From Chthoniobacter flavus (GTDB lineage Bacteria; Verrucomicrobiota; Verrucomicrobiia; Chthoniobacterales; Chthoniobacteraceae): a stretch of DNA of 64,000 nucleotides. A program made the translations under genes and the position numbers. Shown one piece after another: positions 46,157 to 56,093 of this stretch (positions are counted from its first letter, which is position 1; each line of letters begins with the position of its first letter). The stretch is taken from contig CAMAUX010000017.1 of the NCBI GenBank assembly GCA_945861435.1, positions 29,336-93,335 of the forward strand. Direction: 5' to 3'. The notes below the pieces were generated by a model. That model was given only the letters and a program-made list of their open reading frames with translations, had not been told where the DNA came from and ran no database searches.

Positions 46157-48061
46157 CTACTCCGACTTGAACTCCGCGATCAGGCGGGTGTCGTTGGAGA
46201 GCTTCGAAAGCTGCACCATGGTTGCGGTGATCTCCTCGGAGGAAGCCGTGTTCGCCATCGCGATGTTGCGCAGCTGATCCACGTTGCCGTTGATCTGCGC
46301 CAGCGTCGCCTGCTGCTCGTCCATCGCCACCGCAATCGAACGCACCGACTCCGTCGTCTCACGCGTCGCGCTCGCAATCTCCTGCATGGCCCCGCTCACC
46401 GTCCCGGCGGCCTCCATCCCGCGCTGCGAATCCGTCGCCGCCTGCTCCACGATATCGGCGATCTGACGCGCGTTCTGTGCGGAGCTTTCCGCCAGCTTGC
46501 CCACCTCCTGCGCCACCACCACGAACCCCTTCCCGTGTTCCCCGGCGCGCGCCGCCTCGATCGCCGCGTTCAGCGAGAGAATGTGCGTCCGGTTGGCAAT
46601 CTGTGCGATCACCTGCGTGATCTGATTAATCTTCCGGCTGTTCTGCGCAATGGCTTCCACGATCGGAGTCAGGTCGCCCACCGCCGCCTTGCCCTTCTCC
46701 ACGGAACTCGACGCGTGCTCCGCCTTCTGCCGGCCAGCCGTCGCATTCTGCGTCACCAACTTGATCGCCCCAAACGACTCGCCGATCGCTGTCGAGATCT
46801 GGTTGAGCTGCGTGGTCTGCAGACGCGCTCCATCCGAAATCTGTCCAATCGCCGTGCTCGCTTCGTCCACCGACAACGCCGTCTGGGTCGTCATCGTACG
46901 GATCTTCCCTGCGTTGCGGCGGAAGATCTCCAAGGCGCGCGCCAGTTCGCCCAGTTCATCGGCGCGGGCAGCTTCCGGAAGTTCGAACGAAGAGTCGCCC
47001 TTGGTCAGACGCGAGGTCTTGCCAGTGATATCCCCGAGCGGTGTCACGAGCAGGCGCGTGACCACCTGATGAGTGGCAAGGCAGATCCCGACCACGGCGG
47101 CTCCGATCAGCATGAAGAACAGATTGCGAAGCTGCCTCGGCTCTCCCATCGCCTCCGTCAGAGGCTCACGAACCACAAGGCGCCAGTTGTGCCCCTTGTA
47201 GACTCCAAAACCCGGAAACGCCGCATAGGCCACAATCTGCCGCGTCCCATCAGCTCCATCCTCCGTGTAAAAACCGCTCTTCTCAGTCATCCTCGCCACC
47301 GGAAATGCACTGAGCGCCGTGCCGGTTCCCACCGCCGACTTCGGGAACTCCTCAAGCACCTTCCCCGTGCTCGAAACAATCAGGATCGACGCGTTCTTAC
47401 TCCGTGCCTTGAAGGTCTGGTCCAGACCGCCCAGCACCTCCCGGATCGAACGTTCCCAAGACACCCGGTTGCTCCACACGCGAATGATTTTGCCGGTGGA
47501 ATCGATCACGGGCGCGGAGAAGTTGAGGGACAGACCCTGCCCGCGCATGAGCTTCGCGAGCGTCGCGTCCGATGCCAGATCACCGGAATAACTCTGCCCG
47601 TCCCCGATCTTCCCGCTGATGGAGTCCTCAAACCAAGGCTCCCCCTTCACGCTCGTCCCAATCAGGGAGGACGTGTCGAACGGCTTTCCTTCAGGGTCGG
47701 CTGTGTTCGCCGCAAGCACCTTGCCCGTCGCATCCGCCAGCACCATCAGGTCATAGTAACCATAGGACTTGGTGAAGAAATTCGCAGCCGCCGTCGCCGT
47801 ATCGCGGTCCGCGGAGGCGCCGGGATGATAAACGAACGCCTGGACATCCCCGTAGCGCTCAAACAGCAACCGGTCGATCTTGTCGGCGATCTGCTCCACG
47901 GACCCCATCAACTCCTGCCCCTCGGCCACCTCGCGCTGCGCGTAGGATTTCCGGATCGCGATAAAGCTGCAGGCCAGAAGCGGGACAAGGGCGATCAGAA
48001 GCCCACTAATGACGACTTTGAATCCGACACCTTTGGTGCCGTACTTGGTTTGATCGGACAT
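46157..48061 (-). CDS. Methyl-accepting chemotaxis receptor
   Basis: 634 aa. TM1 is at about 14-36 and TM2 at about 302-325; between them is a periplasmic sensor domain of about 265 residues (dCache-like length, with [16 protein letters not shown] and [10 protein letters not shown]). A HAMP domain follows ([20 protein letters not shown]), then a long coiled-coil signalling domain with the conserved tip [21 protein letters not shown]. No C-terminal CheR-tethering pentapeptide is present. It is the first gene of the chemosensory operon and is probably its dedicated sensor; the ligand is unknown. Confidence 0.93.
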   Translation of the reverse strand: MSDQTKYGTKGVGFKVVISGLLIALVPLLACSFIAIRKSYAQREVAEGQELMGSVEQIADKIDRLLFERYGDVQAFVYHPGASADRDTATAAANFFTKSYGYYDLMVLADATGKVLAANTADPEGKPFDTSSLIGTSVKGEPWFEDSISGKIGDGQSYSGDLASDATLAKLMRGQGLSLNFSAPVIDSTGKIIRVWSNRVSWERSIREVLGGLDQTFKARSKNASILIVSSTGKVLEEFPKSAVGTGTALSAFPVARMTEKSGFYTEDGADGTRQIVAYAAFPGFGVYKGHNWRLVVREPLTEAMGEPRQLRNLFFMLIGAAVVGICLATHQVVTRLLVTPLGDITGKTSRLTKGDSSFELPEAARADELGELARALEIFRRNAGKIRTMTTQTALSVDEASTAIGQISDGARLQTTQLNQISTAIGESFGAIKLVTQNATAGRQKAEHASSSVEKGKAAVGDLTPIVEAIAQNSRKINQITQVIAQIANRTHILSLNAAIEAARAGEHGKGFVVVAQEVGKLAESSAQNARQIADIVEQAATDSQRGMEAAGTVSGAMQEIASATRETTESVRSIAVAMDEQQATLAQINGNVDQLRNIAMANTASSEEITATMVQLSKLSNDTRLIAEFKSE

Positions 48062-48302
48062 GGTTGCAGGGGATGGAAAGCTCGACTCGTTTAGCTATAG
48101 AAAAACAGTCTCAACTATATTAGCCACCGGGCGAAGGGAAGCCTGTTCCCGGCCGCTCCACACGCACAGGCCGAAACGCCGCGACTCACCGCTCACAATC
48201 CCCCCACCCATTAGATACCGGGCGGAATTGAGCCCGATGATTCCGGCCAATCAGGCATCAGCACCTTCCAACGCCGGCATCTCAGGCAAGTGCCGCCTGC
48301 CC

Positions 48303-48842
48303 TCAGTGGAGGTGGATCCGCTTTTCACCAAATACCCCGAGGACAGCGGTCGCACCCAGAAGAGTCACAGACTCCACATGCTGGTGGCCGTGAAGAAAGC
48401 AACGCGGCGCGGCTCGTCCGATGTACCGGTTGAAGGCTTCAAAGCCGCAGTGCGTGTGCTGATCACGCTCATGAATCCCGGCGGGAGAATTGTGGGCAAC
48501 AAACACATCAACACGCGGGAAGGTGTCCATAACGAGGGCGACCTCTTCCGGAGAATACAGGTGGTGACCGCGCGGCTTGTACCGCCAACTCCCCCCAAAG
48601 CCCCCAAAGGTGAGCCCGCCGAAGGATTCAATCCGGCCGTGCAGATCCACAAACCCATCGGGCAGCGGGCCGTCGGTGTCGTGATTGCCGCGGACAGCGA
48701 AAGCGCGGCGCGGACGGTAGAGTTCCGCAGCGCGCGAAAGGGTGGCCTCATGGAGGTCACCGCAGGAGATCAGCACGTCGACCTCGGGGCGATGCAAGTG
48801 CCCCACAAGGTGGTTCTCGTCGGCGATGGCGATGATGTTCAC
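48303..48842 (-). CDS. Calcineurin-like metallophosphoesterase
   Basis: 179 aa from a GTG start at 48842. Metal-binding motifs are LISCGDLHE (GDxx), VRGNHDTDG (GNHD), VFVAHNSPAG and FLHGHQHVES (GHxH). The first motif, normally D-x-H, reads IADENHLV, so the His is displaced. The fold is the YfcE/MJ0936-like phosphodiesterase group, cytoplasmic. It stands alone between the receptor gene and a divergent plus-strand gene; the substrate is unknown. Confidence 0.82.
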   Translation of the reverse strand: MNIIAIADENHLVGHLHRPEVDVLISCGDLHEATLSRAAELYRPRRAFAVRGNHDTDGPLPDGFVDLHGRIESFGGLTFGGFGGSWRYKPRGHHLYSPEEVALVMDTFPRVDVFVAHNSPAGIHERDQHTHCGFEAFNRYIGRAAPRCFLHGHQHVESVTLLGATAVLGVFGEKRIHLH

Positions 48843-49051
48843 AGGGATCCCACCGCGCGATCGTGGGGCGGCGTTCGCAACCCATGAAACCTAGCAGGCG
48901 CCGGCTCCGTGAGGGAAGCCGGGACTCCAGTCCGGTGGGCGCGGACCAGCGCCAGTTGCGTCGGCTGGACACGACGAACCCTTCGGAAAAGAGTGGCCGC
49001 TCGCACGGTGCGATGATCATTCCCGCGCACCCGCCCCCCTGCCCTCCCAGT

Positions 49052-51112
49052 ATGAGAACTCACCGTCACTCTGTCGTACTAAACTGGCTTTGTACGTTGC
49101 TTGTTGTTCTGCCGTGGATCGGCGGCACGCGTTCGGCGCACTGCGCGGAGCGTCCACTCATGCTCGCGCATTACCTGCCGTGGTTCGCAAATCCTCAGCC
49201 CGGTGACGCGTGGGGGTTCCACTGGACGATGAATCACTCCGATCCAAAACGGCTGCTGTGGGATGGGAGGAGGGAGGTCGCAGCTCACGACACCCCCCTC
49301 ATCGGCCTCTACGATTCGGGCGATCCATCCGCACTCGAATGCCAGGTGCTGCTGATGAAGCTGGCAGGAATCGACGGCGTCATTCTGGACTGGTACGGGC
49401 CGGAAGCCGGACTCGATCACGGGCAGTTGCACCACAACGCCCAGAAACTGATACCGCTACTCAGAAAAGCAGGCCTGCGCTTCGCTGTGTGTTATGAGGA
49501 CCAATCACTCGCCCGCCGGATCGATGCGGGGTTGATCAGGCCGGAAGAGTCCGTCGCACGCGCACGCGCGGCGCTCCGGTGGCTGGAAGACAACTGGTTC
49601 AAAGAGCCCGAATACGTGCACCAAGAGGGGCGGCCCGTGCTGCTGGTGTTCGGCCCGCAACACCTGAAGCCCGCTGAGTGGACCCAGGTGCGCGAGAGCA
49701 TCGCCACACAGCCACTGGTGTATGGCCTCGCGCACCTTGCCAAGAACTTCGGACTCGACGGCAGCTTCGCATGGCCGCCGGTGAGCGGTGGCAAGACCGT
49801 TTCCACCGCGCAGTGGAGCCGCGAACTGGATGCTCTGGATGCAAGGCGGAATGCGGGCGAACGAGTGATCGGCGCCGCATTCCCGGGATTCCACGACGCG
49901 TATGCACAGGCGGGATTGCACGCCAGCTACGGCCGGATCGACGATCGCGACGGCAGGACTTTCTCGGAAACCCTCAGTCGCGCTCTCAAGGAAAGTCCGG
50001 ATCTGGTGCAACTCGCAACGTGGAACGACTACGGCGAGGGAACCCAGATGGAGCCCACAAGGCAGCAAGGCTGCCGCTACTTGGAGACAGTTCAGAAGGC
50101 GCGGCGGCCCGCTGGAGGCCCTTCATCAAAGTTCACCGCTGCGGACCTGCGCCTGCCTATCACCCTGTACCGCGCAAGAATCCGCGCCGGAGAGGACGCG
50201 CGGTTGCAGGCGGATTTGGATCGGGCCGCAACACTCCTCTTCGACTCAGATTGCGCGGGCGCGGAAATTGCGCTCATGCGAGTCGAAAGAGAGCTCGCGA
50301 AACTACCTGCGTGCTTTGCGGAGGAAGGTCATGAAAGGGACCCCGCATACCGCCTCCATGCCGATGTGCTCTACCGCGAGGATGCACAGGATGAGGGAAT
50401 GAAGAGCCGCTGCCGACTGGATGTCTACACGCCCGCCGCGCCCACCAAAGACAGTGCGGGGTTTGCGACAGTCGTGTGGTTCCATGGGGGCGGCATGACA
50501 CAAGGTGGGCGGTTCGTTCCCGTGGGCCTCAGGCACCAGGGGATCGCTGTGGTGGCGGTCGATTACCGGCGATCGCCGGAAGTCGGCTCACCCGCGTTTA
50601 TTGAAGACGCTGCAGCGGCCGTGGGATGGACGCTCAAGCACATCGGTGAATACGGAGGATCGCCGGGTAAAGTCTTCGTGGCGGGCCACTCGGCCGGCGG
50701 TTATCTCGCTTGCATGGCGGGGCTGGATCGTCGCTGGCTCGCAGCACAGGGCGCGAAGACCGATGCGCTGGCGGGCCTCATTGCCCTGAGTCCGCAGGCG
50801 ATCACCCACTTCGCCATCCGAAAAGAGCAGGGCCTCGGCGAACTCCAGCCGTTGGTGGATCCCCTCGCCCCGCTTTACCATGTCCGCAAGGACGCGCCTC
50901 CCATGCTGCTGGTGACGGGCGACCGTGAAAAGGAACTCTTCGGACGCTACGAGGAAAACGCGTACCTCTGGCGGATGCTGAAGCTTGCGGGACACCCGGA
51001 TGTGACGCTGCACGAGTTGCAGGGGTTCGATCACGGGAAGATGGCCGAACCCGCGCTGCCGCTGCTGCTGCGCTTCATGCGGGAACACACCAGGGGATCG
51101 AACCAGCGCTGA
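49052..51112 (+). CDS. Secreted GH71/GH99-like glycosidase fused to an alpha/beta-hydrolase
   Basis: 686 aa from the ATG at 49052, where a signal peptide begins (VVLNWLCTLLVVLPWIGG); the upstream 63 codons are rejected as Arg-rich noise. The N-terminal half (about 35-360) resembles glycoside hydrolase families 71/99 of endo-mannanase or alpha-glucanase type: MLAHYLPWFANPQ, IDGVILDWYGPEAG, ATWNDYGEGTQMEPT. The C-terminal part (about 455-680) is an alpha/beta-hydrolase of the esterase/lipase type with oxyanion HGGG (H478), nucleophile S547 in GHSAGGY, and a late Asp and His (TGDREKE, FDHGKM). The fusion suggests removal of an ester decoration together with backbone cleavage of one polysaccharide. 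Confidence 0.8.
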   Translation: MRTHRHSVVLNWLCTLLVVLPWIGGTRSAHCAERPLMLAHYLPWFANPQPGDAWGFHWTMNHSDPKRLLWDGRREVAAHDTPLIGLYDSGDPSALECQVLLMKLAGIDGVILDWYGPEAGLDHGQLHHNAQKLIPLLRKAGLRFAVCYEDQSLARRIDAGLIRPEESVARARAALRWLEDNWFKEPEYVHQEGRPVLLVFGPQHLKPAEWTQVRESIATQPLVYGLAHLAKNFGLDGSFAWPPVSGGKTVSTAQWSRELDALDARRNAGERVIGAAFPGFHDAYAQAGLHASYGRIDDRDGRTFSETLSRALKESPDLVQLATWNDYGEGTQMEPTRQQGCRYLETVQKARRPAGGPSSKFTAADLRLPITLYRARIRAGEDARLQADLDRAATLLFDSDCAGAEIALMRVERELAKLPACFAEEGHERDPAYRLHADVLYREDAQDEGMKSRCRLDVYTPAAPTKDSAGFATVVWFHGGGMTQGGRFVPVGLRHQGIAVVAVDYRRSPEVGSPAFIEDAAAAVGWTLKHIGEYGGSPGKVFVAGHSAGGYLACMAGLDRRWLAAQGAKTDALAGLIALSPQAITHFAIRKEQGLGELQPLVDPLAPLYHVRKDAPPMLLVTGDREKELFGRYEENAYLWRMLKLAGHPDVTLHELQGFDHGKMAEPALPLLLRFMREHTRGSNQR

Positions 51113-51189
51113 GCAAACCCACGCGCGCCCAACTTGCGGAAGGATCCCAACACGCCCCAAGTCCTCCCCACTCGCCGCCTTTCATCCCA

Positions 51190-53499
51190 TCAAAGTTTGG
51201 GCAGGATCTTCTGCCTCCAGCGCGGCTTCGATAGTTTATCCTCGGCCACGTACTCAAAAAGTTTGCTCACCGGAAAGAGCAGCACCCCAGGCAAACCTCT
51301 CGCATTGATGCGCACGCTGAAGTCCAGCGAGTCATCAAAGACCATCAGCTTCCCGTGCCCCTTCAGAAGGTAGCCCTTCCCCTGCACCGCAAAGTCCTCC
51401 GTCTTCACCGCCCCTCCATCCATGCGAAAGGACGCCGTCATTGTCTGCGTCAGATCCATGCTCAGCTTGGGAACGATCCCATTGAGGATCTCCCCCAGCG
51501 GCCCCAGAAACGGCACCGCGTACACGTCACCCCTCACGAACACCTGCCCCTCCCCCTCCATCCTGCGCGCTTCGTCCGCCAGCACAAATTTCCCGCTCGC
51601 GTCCACCACCCCCTTCACTCGGTCTCCACCCGTGAGGGCCTTCATCAGTGCTCCAAAATCCAACTGCTCCAGATGCACCGTCAACGGCCCGGAAACCCCC
51701 TTGCCCGCGAGCCCCAGATCCGCCTCCAAGCGCACCTTCCCTTCGAGCAGACTCGCGTCCAGACTCTTGATCTTGAGCCGATCGGGCGACCACTCAAACA
51801 CTGCCGTGGCGGGCCCAACGTTCCACTGCCTTTCCAGAAAGCTCCAATCCATCCCGGCTGGCGCGATCACCTCGATCCCCAACCGCGTCTGCGACGCAAG
51901 CGGGGCAACGACACCGTCCAAAGTCACCTCCACAGGGCGCCGCCCAAAACGATACGGCTCCAAAGCCCGCCCCAAATCGGGCCCGATCCATGCCGGCCAT
52001 ACCTCAGCCGCAAGCGAAGAACGCACCTTGTTCAACTTCACCACCCCCGTGCCCGTCTCCCATTCCACCCCTCCCGTCGCCTCCCCCTCACGCCTCACCA
52101 CCCGGAACGGATCCACCACCAAGCGCCCCCGCTCAAGTCGCACAGTCGCGGTCACCCCCTGCGCCTGCACCTTCCGGAAACTGCAGGGCCCCGCCTCCGC
52201 CTCCACCTTCATCCGCAACGCATCCCAGCGCATCTCGCTTCCGTTCACCTCCAACTCCACCTTTGGCGGGCGGCCAAACTCCAACTCTGAGAGGACGGCG
52301 GCGAGCGGGCCCCACGTCAGCGGCGCCAGCACCAGCGGGTTGATCCCGCTCTTCACACGCGCCTTGAACTCCCCGGGGACACGCATCACGTCCGCACGCA
52401 AATCCCCGCTGCGGTGCGCGAGACGCACCTCGCGCGCACTCCAACTCCCGTCTCCGTAAGAAAAATCCCCCGCCAGACTTTCAAACACCACGTTGCGCAC
52501 CCCAAAACGCCCGACCTCAAGATGACCGCGCAAGGCCACGGATGGCTCCGCCCCCCAACGCCAGGTCCCCGTCATTTCCAACTTCTGGCTGCCAAACCCT
52601 GCGAGGTCCTCCCACTGCTGCCCGGGCAGCAGCGCCTTCGCGAGACGCAGCACATCCACCCCGGATTGCAACTCCACCCGGGCTTCACGCTCTTCCATCG
52701 ATGCACTCCCGCTCACCCGCAGGTCGCCCACCTTGTCCCTCACCGCAAATTCCTTCAACTCCACCACCTGATCCCTCAAACCCAGCCGGAATCGCACCTC
52801 CTCCAAAGCCACCCCCGCGCGCACCACACGACCCGACTGAAACTCTGCCTCCGCAAAAAGCTCCTCAGGCCGCGCCAGATCTCCAGTAAAACGCACCTCC
52901 AAAGTCGGCGCGCCCTGCTCAAACCGCAGCTTCCCAAGCTCTTCAATCACCCGCTCACCCCAGCGCACGAATCCTTGCGAATCCCGCAGCCCCCCCCCTC
53001 CAAACAACTGCGGGTTCACCAACCGCCCGCTCGCACTCACACGGATCCCGTAAAGATCCGCCTCCAATCGGCTCAGATGCACCTGCTGCGGCGAGAAAAA
53101 CATCCGCCCACTCAGGCCAGCCACCTCCACCGCAGGTCCATGCGGATTCCCCGTAACCAAGGGCACCGACAACCGCGCATCCCTCAGCTCCAACGCCTGC
53201 AAGAACGGCTGCTCCCTCAGCAAACTCGCGTAATCAATCACCAGCAGCATCTCATCCACCACCGCCACTGTCCTCTTCCGATCACCACCGCTGTAGATCC
53301 TCACGTCCCGTGCCACAATCCCCCGGAAGGGCACCAGCGCCAGCTGCCTCAGCGTGAGGTCCACTCCGCGCTTGTGAAATTCGCTCGTCACAAATCCGCG
53401 CCACTTCCGCGTGAACCCACGCTCGTACGCATACCACCCGGCCCACAGCAGCGCCGTCATCACCAGCGCAACCGCCAGAATTCCCAATCGGCGCAACAT
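51190..53499 (-). CDS. AsmA-like inner-membrane protein
   Basis: 769 aa from the ATG at 53499 (MLRRLGILAVALVMTALLWAG), giving a single N-terminal membrane anchor. The rest is predicted periplasmic and beta-rich, with the repeated strand pattern of AsmA/TamB-type proteins (FLQALELRDARLSVPLV, GRLVNPQLFGGGGL). The C-terminal AsmA-like block (FLGPLGEILNGIVPKLSMDLT, GYLLKGHGKLMVFDDSLDF) is well conserved. Family members form bridges that carry lipids from the inner to the outer membrane; that role is inferred here. It is divergent from the polysaccharide deacetylase gene. Confidence 0.82.
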   Translation of the reverse strand: MLRRLGILAVALVMTALLWAGWYAYERGFTRKWRGFVTSEFHKRGVDLTLRQLALVPFRGIVARDVRIYSGGDRKRTVAVVDEMLLVIDYASLLREQPFLQALELRDARLSVPLVTGNPHGPAVEVAGLSGRMFFSPQQVHLSRLEADLYGIRVSASGRLVNPQLFGGGGLRDSQGFVRWGERVIEELGKLRFEQGAPTLEVRFTGDLARPEELFAEAEFQSGRVVRAGVALEEVRFRLGLRDQVVELKEFAVRDKVGDLRVSGSASMEEREARVELQSGVDVLRLAKALLPGQQWEDLAGFGSQKLEMTGTWRWGAEPSVALRGHLEVGRFGVRNVVFESLAGDFSYGDGSWSAREVRLAHRSGDLRADVMRVPGEFKARVKSGINPLVLAPLTWGPLAAVLSELEFGRPPKVELEVNGSEMRWDALRMKVEAEAGPCSFRKVQAQGVTATVRLERGRLVVDPFRVVRREGEATGGVEWETGTGVVKLNKVRSSLAAEVWPAWIGPDLGRALEPYRFGRRPVEVTLDGVVAPLASQTRLGIEVIAPAGMDWSFLERQWNVGPATAVFEWSPDRLKIKSLDASLLEGKVRLEADLGLAGKGVSGPLTVHLEQLDFGALMKALTGGDRVKGVVDASGKFVLADEARRMEGEGQVFVRGDVYAVPFLGPLGEILNGIVPKLSMDLTQTMTASFRMDGGAVKTEDFAVQGKGYLLKGHGKLMVFDDSLDFSVRINARGLPGVLLFPVSKLFEYVAEDKLSKPRWRQKILPKL

Positions 53500-53597
53500 C
53501 CTCCCCCTTTTCCGACAGCACCATCCCAGTGACCAGCCCAATCTCCGCGCCAGCCCGCACGCAGGATTGTCCTCTCGCCCCTTTTGCGTTAGCGGGT

Positions 53598-53601
53598 AGG
53601 A
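53598..53601 (+). promoter_or_regulatory. Shine-Dalgarno sequence of the polysaccharide deacetylase gene
   Basis: A purine-rich GGAGA-like stretch (within GTAGGAGAAATT) lies about 7 bp before the ATG at 53608 and supports that start. Clear Shine-Dalgarno sequences are rare elsewhere in this window. Confidence 0.55.
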
Positions 53602-53607
53602 GAAATT

Positions 53608-54513
53608 ATGCGACTAGCTGTCCTCTTCCTCCTTCTCGCGTGCTTCTCGGCAGCCGCCCCGGCCCCCGCACCGCAGGAAGCCCCACCAGCTTCCCCACCC
53701 CCATCCGCGCCCCCGGCGGCATCCGCGCCCTCAACAGGCACCACCGCCCCCGCCACCGCCAGCGCCCAACCCAAAATCACTTACAGCCAGTGCCATGTCG
53801 ACGGCTCCTACGTCGCCCTCACCTTCGACGACGGCCCGCACAAGGAAAACACCCCGCGCCTCCTCGACATCCTCAAAAAGCGCGGCGTCAAGGCCACCTT
53901 CTTCGTCGTCGGCCAGTGCGCCGCCGAGTACCCATCCATCATCCAGCGGATCAACGCCGAGGGACACGAACTCGCCAACCACAGTTGGTCCCACCCACAG
54001 CTCAGCAAGATGGCCGAAGGCTCCGTAAGCGATCAACTCGAGCGCACCCATCAAGCCGTCATCCAATCGGCTGGCGTCACACCAAAACTCATGCGCCCCC
54101 CCTTCGGCGCCTTCACCCCAAACCAGCAGGCATGGGCCAACCGCAAATGGGGCTACAAGGTGGTCCTCTGGGACGTCGATCCCCTCGATTGGAAAATCCG
54201 CAACGCCGCCCACGTGGAAAGCGAAATCCTCCGCCAGACCGTCCCGGGCTCCATCATCCTCAGCCACGACATCCACAAAAGCACCGTCGACGCCATGCCC
54301 GCCACCATCGACGCACTCCTCGCCAAGGGATTCAAGTTCGTCACCGTCTCTGAACTGCTCGCGATGGACAAGCCCCTGCCCCCAAAACCCAAACCCACTC
54401 CACCCTCCACAGGCACGCCAACCCGCGCCGAACCTGCCTCCACAGGCGGAGCCCTCGCCCTGCCAGTACCCGTCAAACCCACGGAACGCCGTCGTGGTTC
54501 CACCCCCCGCTGA
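53608..54513 (+). CDS. Secreted polysaccharide deacetylase (NodB homology)
   Basis: 301 aa. A signal peptide (LAVLFLLLACFSAAAPA) leads into a Pro/Ala-rich linker of about 35 residues. The NodB domain (about 65-255) has all motifs: VALTFDDGPHKENTP with the Asp base and metal Asp, NHSWSHPQL with the HxxxH metal ligands, MRPPFGAF, VDPLDWKIRN, and ILSHDIH with the catalytic His. The family removes N- or O-acetyl groups from chitin, peptidoglycan or other polysaccharides. The C-terminal 40 residues are again Pro-rich and probably disordered. Confidence 0.92.
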   Translation: MRLAVLFLLLACFSAAAPAPAPQEAPPASPPPSAPPAASAPSTGTTAPATASAQPKITYSQCHVDGSYVALTFDDGPHKENTPRLLDILKKRGVKATFFVVGQCAAEYPSIIQRINAEGHELANHSWSHPQLSKMAEGSVSDQLERTHQAVIQSAGVTPKLMRPPFGAFTPNQQAWANRKWGYKVVLWDVDPLDWKIRNAAHVESEILRQTVPGSIILSHDIHKSTVDAMPATIDALLAKGFKFVTVSELLAMDKPLPPKPKPTPPSTGTPTRAEPASTGGALALPVPVKPTERRRGSTPR

Positions 54514-54583
54514 GCATCCCTCACCCCACTCACCGATTTGCTGTGCTTGCCCCAGTGACAAGCCGCTCACTACCGTCTCCCCC

Positions 54584-55207
54584 ATGAAACACATTCTCGC
54601 TTTGCTGCTTTCCCTCACAGCCGCCTCCGTGGCCGCAGAAGGCGAAGGTTGGATCAGCCTTTTCGACGGCAAAACCCTCAGCGGCTGGCATGCCAACGAA
54701 AACGAAAAAACCTTCTCCGTGCGGGATGGCGAAATCGTCGTCCTCGGCGACCGCTCCCACCTCTTTTACGAAGGCCCCGCAGGCCAGCACGACTTCAAGA
54801 ACTTCGAGTTCAAAGCCGAAGTCATGACCAAGCCGGGCGCCAACTCCGGAGTCTATTTCCACACCCAGTTCCAGCCCTCCGGCTGGCCGGAAAGAGGCTA
54901 CGAAGTCCAAGTCAACAACACCCACAAGGACCCGAAAAAGACCGCCGGCCTCTACGGCATCAAAGACAACTTTGAAGCACCCGCGAAGGACGGCGAATGG
55001 TTCACCCTCACCATCAAGGTCGAGGGCCGCCACATCGTCACCACCGTCAATGGCAAGGTCATCTCCGACTACATCGAGGAGGAATCCCCCTCTCGCCCCG
55101 CCAACTTCAAGCTGCGCGTCCTCAGCCATGGAACCTTCGCTCTCCAAGGCCACGACCCAGGCAGCGAGGTCCACTACCGCAACCTCTTCGTCAAAATCCT
55201 CCCCTGA
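54584..55207 (+). CDS. DUF1080 (3-keto-disaccharide hydrolase type) secreted protein
   Basis: 207 aa from the ATG at 54584 (MKHILALLLSLTAASVAAEG, signal peptide); the longer frame beginning at 54494 overlaps the upstream gene and is rejected. The DUF1080 jelly-roll is complete: WISLFDGKTLSGWHANENE, FKNFEFKAEVMTKPGANSGVYF, GWPERGYEVQVNNTH, and a C-terminal VHYRNLFVKIL. DUF1080 enzymes studied elsewhere hydrolyse 3-keto-glycosides; this activity is inferred. In PVC bacteria they often accompany DUF1592-type oxidoreductases. Confidence 0.9.
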   Translation: MKHILALLLSLTAASVAAEGEGWISLFDGKTLSGWHANENEKTFSVRDGEIVVLGDRSHLFYEGPAGQHDFKNFEFKAEVMTKPGANSGVYFHTQFQPSGWPERGYEVQVNNTHKDPKKTAGLYGIKDNFEAPAKDGEWFTLTIKVEGRHIVTTVNGKVISDYIEEESPSRPANFKLRVLSHGTFALQGHDPGSEVHYRNLFVKILP

Positions 55208-55367
55208 CCCACGGTCAACCAGGCTCCCTGCCGCTGCACCGAGGTCGCACCACCCAACGCGCCCGGCCCTGACACCATCGCCACCCGCAGGGATAGCGAC
55301 TTGATCAGCGCCACCCCTCGTCAGGCCCCTCACCAACCCTTCAAAACCGCGGGCCACCGGCAGCCGA

Positions 55368-56090
55368 ATGCCCACCATCAAAGAACGCATCCAAGCCGTC
55401 CAGACCTCCGTCGCCCAAGCAGCCCAAAAGGCCGGACGCTCAGACGTCGAACTCATCGCCGTCTCCAAAACCCATCCCCCGGAAGCCCTCCTTCAAGCCC
55501 TCCACGAAGGCCTCACCCTCTTCGGCGAAAACAAGGTTCAGGAAGCCCGCGCAAAAATCCCCCTCCTCCCAGGGCGCGCCCGCTGGCACTTCATCGGCCA
55601 TCTCCAGAGAAACAAGGTCCGCCACCTGCTCGCCCTCCCCTTCGAGCTCCTCCACGGCATCGACTCCCTTGAACTCGCCCGCGAAATCGACCGCGTTGCG
55701 GCTGATACAGGCGCTCATCCGCGCATCCTCCTTGAGGTCAACCTCGCTGCCGAATCCTCCAAGTTCGGCTTCAACCCGGCAAACCTCCGCCCCGCCCTCG
55801 ATTCCCTCCTCGCCCTCAGCCGCCTCCAGATCGAAGGCCTGATGACCATCCCCCCCCTGGCCCCAGAGCCCGAACACTCCCGCCGCTACTTCGCCGCCCT
55901 CCGCTCCCTGCGCGATGAGATCCAGCAGGAATTCCGCCTCCCTCTCCCCGTCCTCTCCATGGGCATGAGCGCAGACTTCCCCGTCGCCATCGAGGAAGGC
56001 GCCACCCTCGTGCGCGTCGGCTCGGCCATCTTTGGCCACAGGTCAGGCCCGGGCTGGCGCCCGACCGCCGATTCGTCCATGCTCGATTAA
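55368..56090 (+). CDS. YggS-family PLP homeostasis protein
   Basis: 240 aa of the YggS/PROSC family. The PLP lysine is in ELIAVSKTHPPE, followed by FGENKVQEARAKIPLL, WHFIGHLQRNKVRHLL, LLEVNLAAESSKFGFN, GLMTIPPLAPEPEHSR, LSMGMSADFPVAIEEGATLVRVGSAIFG. It is a single-domain PLP carrier that keeps free pyridoxal phosphate at safe levels, with no known enzymatic activity. It is the first gene of a three-gene cluster with a 3-bp gap to the DUF971 gene. Confidence 0.93.
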   Translation: MPTIKERIQAVQTSVAQAAQKAGRSDVELIAVSKTHPPEALLQALHEGLTLFGENKVQEARAKIPLLPGRARWHFIGHLQRNKVRHLLALPFELLHGIDSLELAREIDRVAADTGAHPRILLEVNLAAESSKFGFNPANLRPALDSLLALSRLQIEGLMTIPPLAPEPEHSRRYFAALRSLRDEIQQEFRLPLPVLSMGMSADFPVAIEEGATLVRVGSAIFGHRSGPGWRPTADSSMLD

Positions 56091-56093
56091 TTC

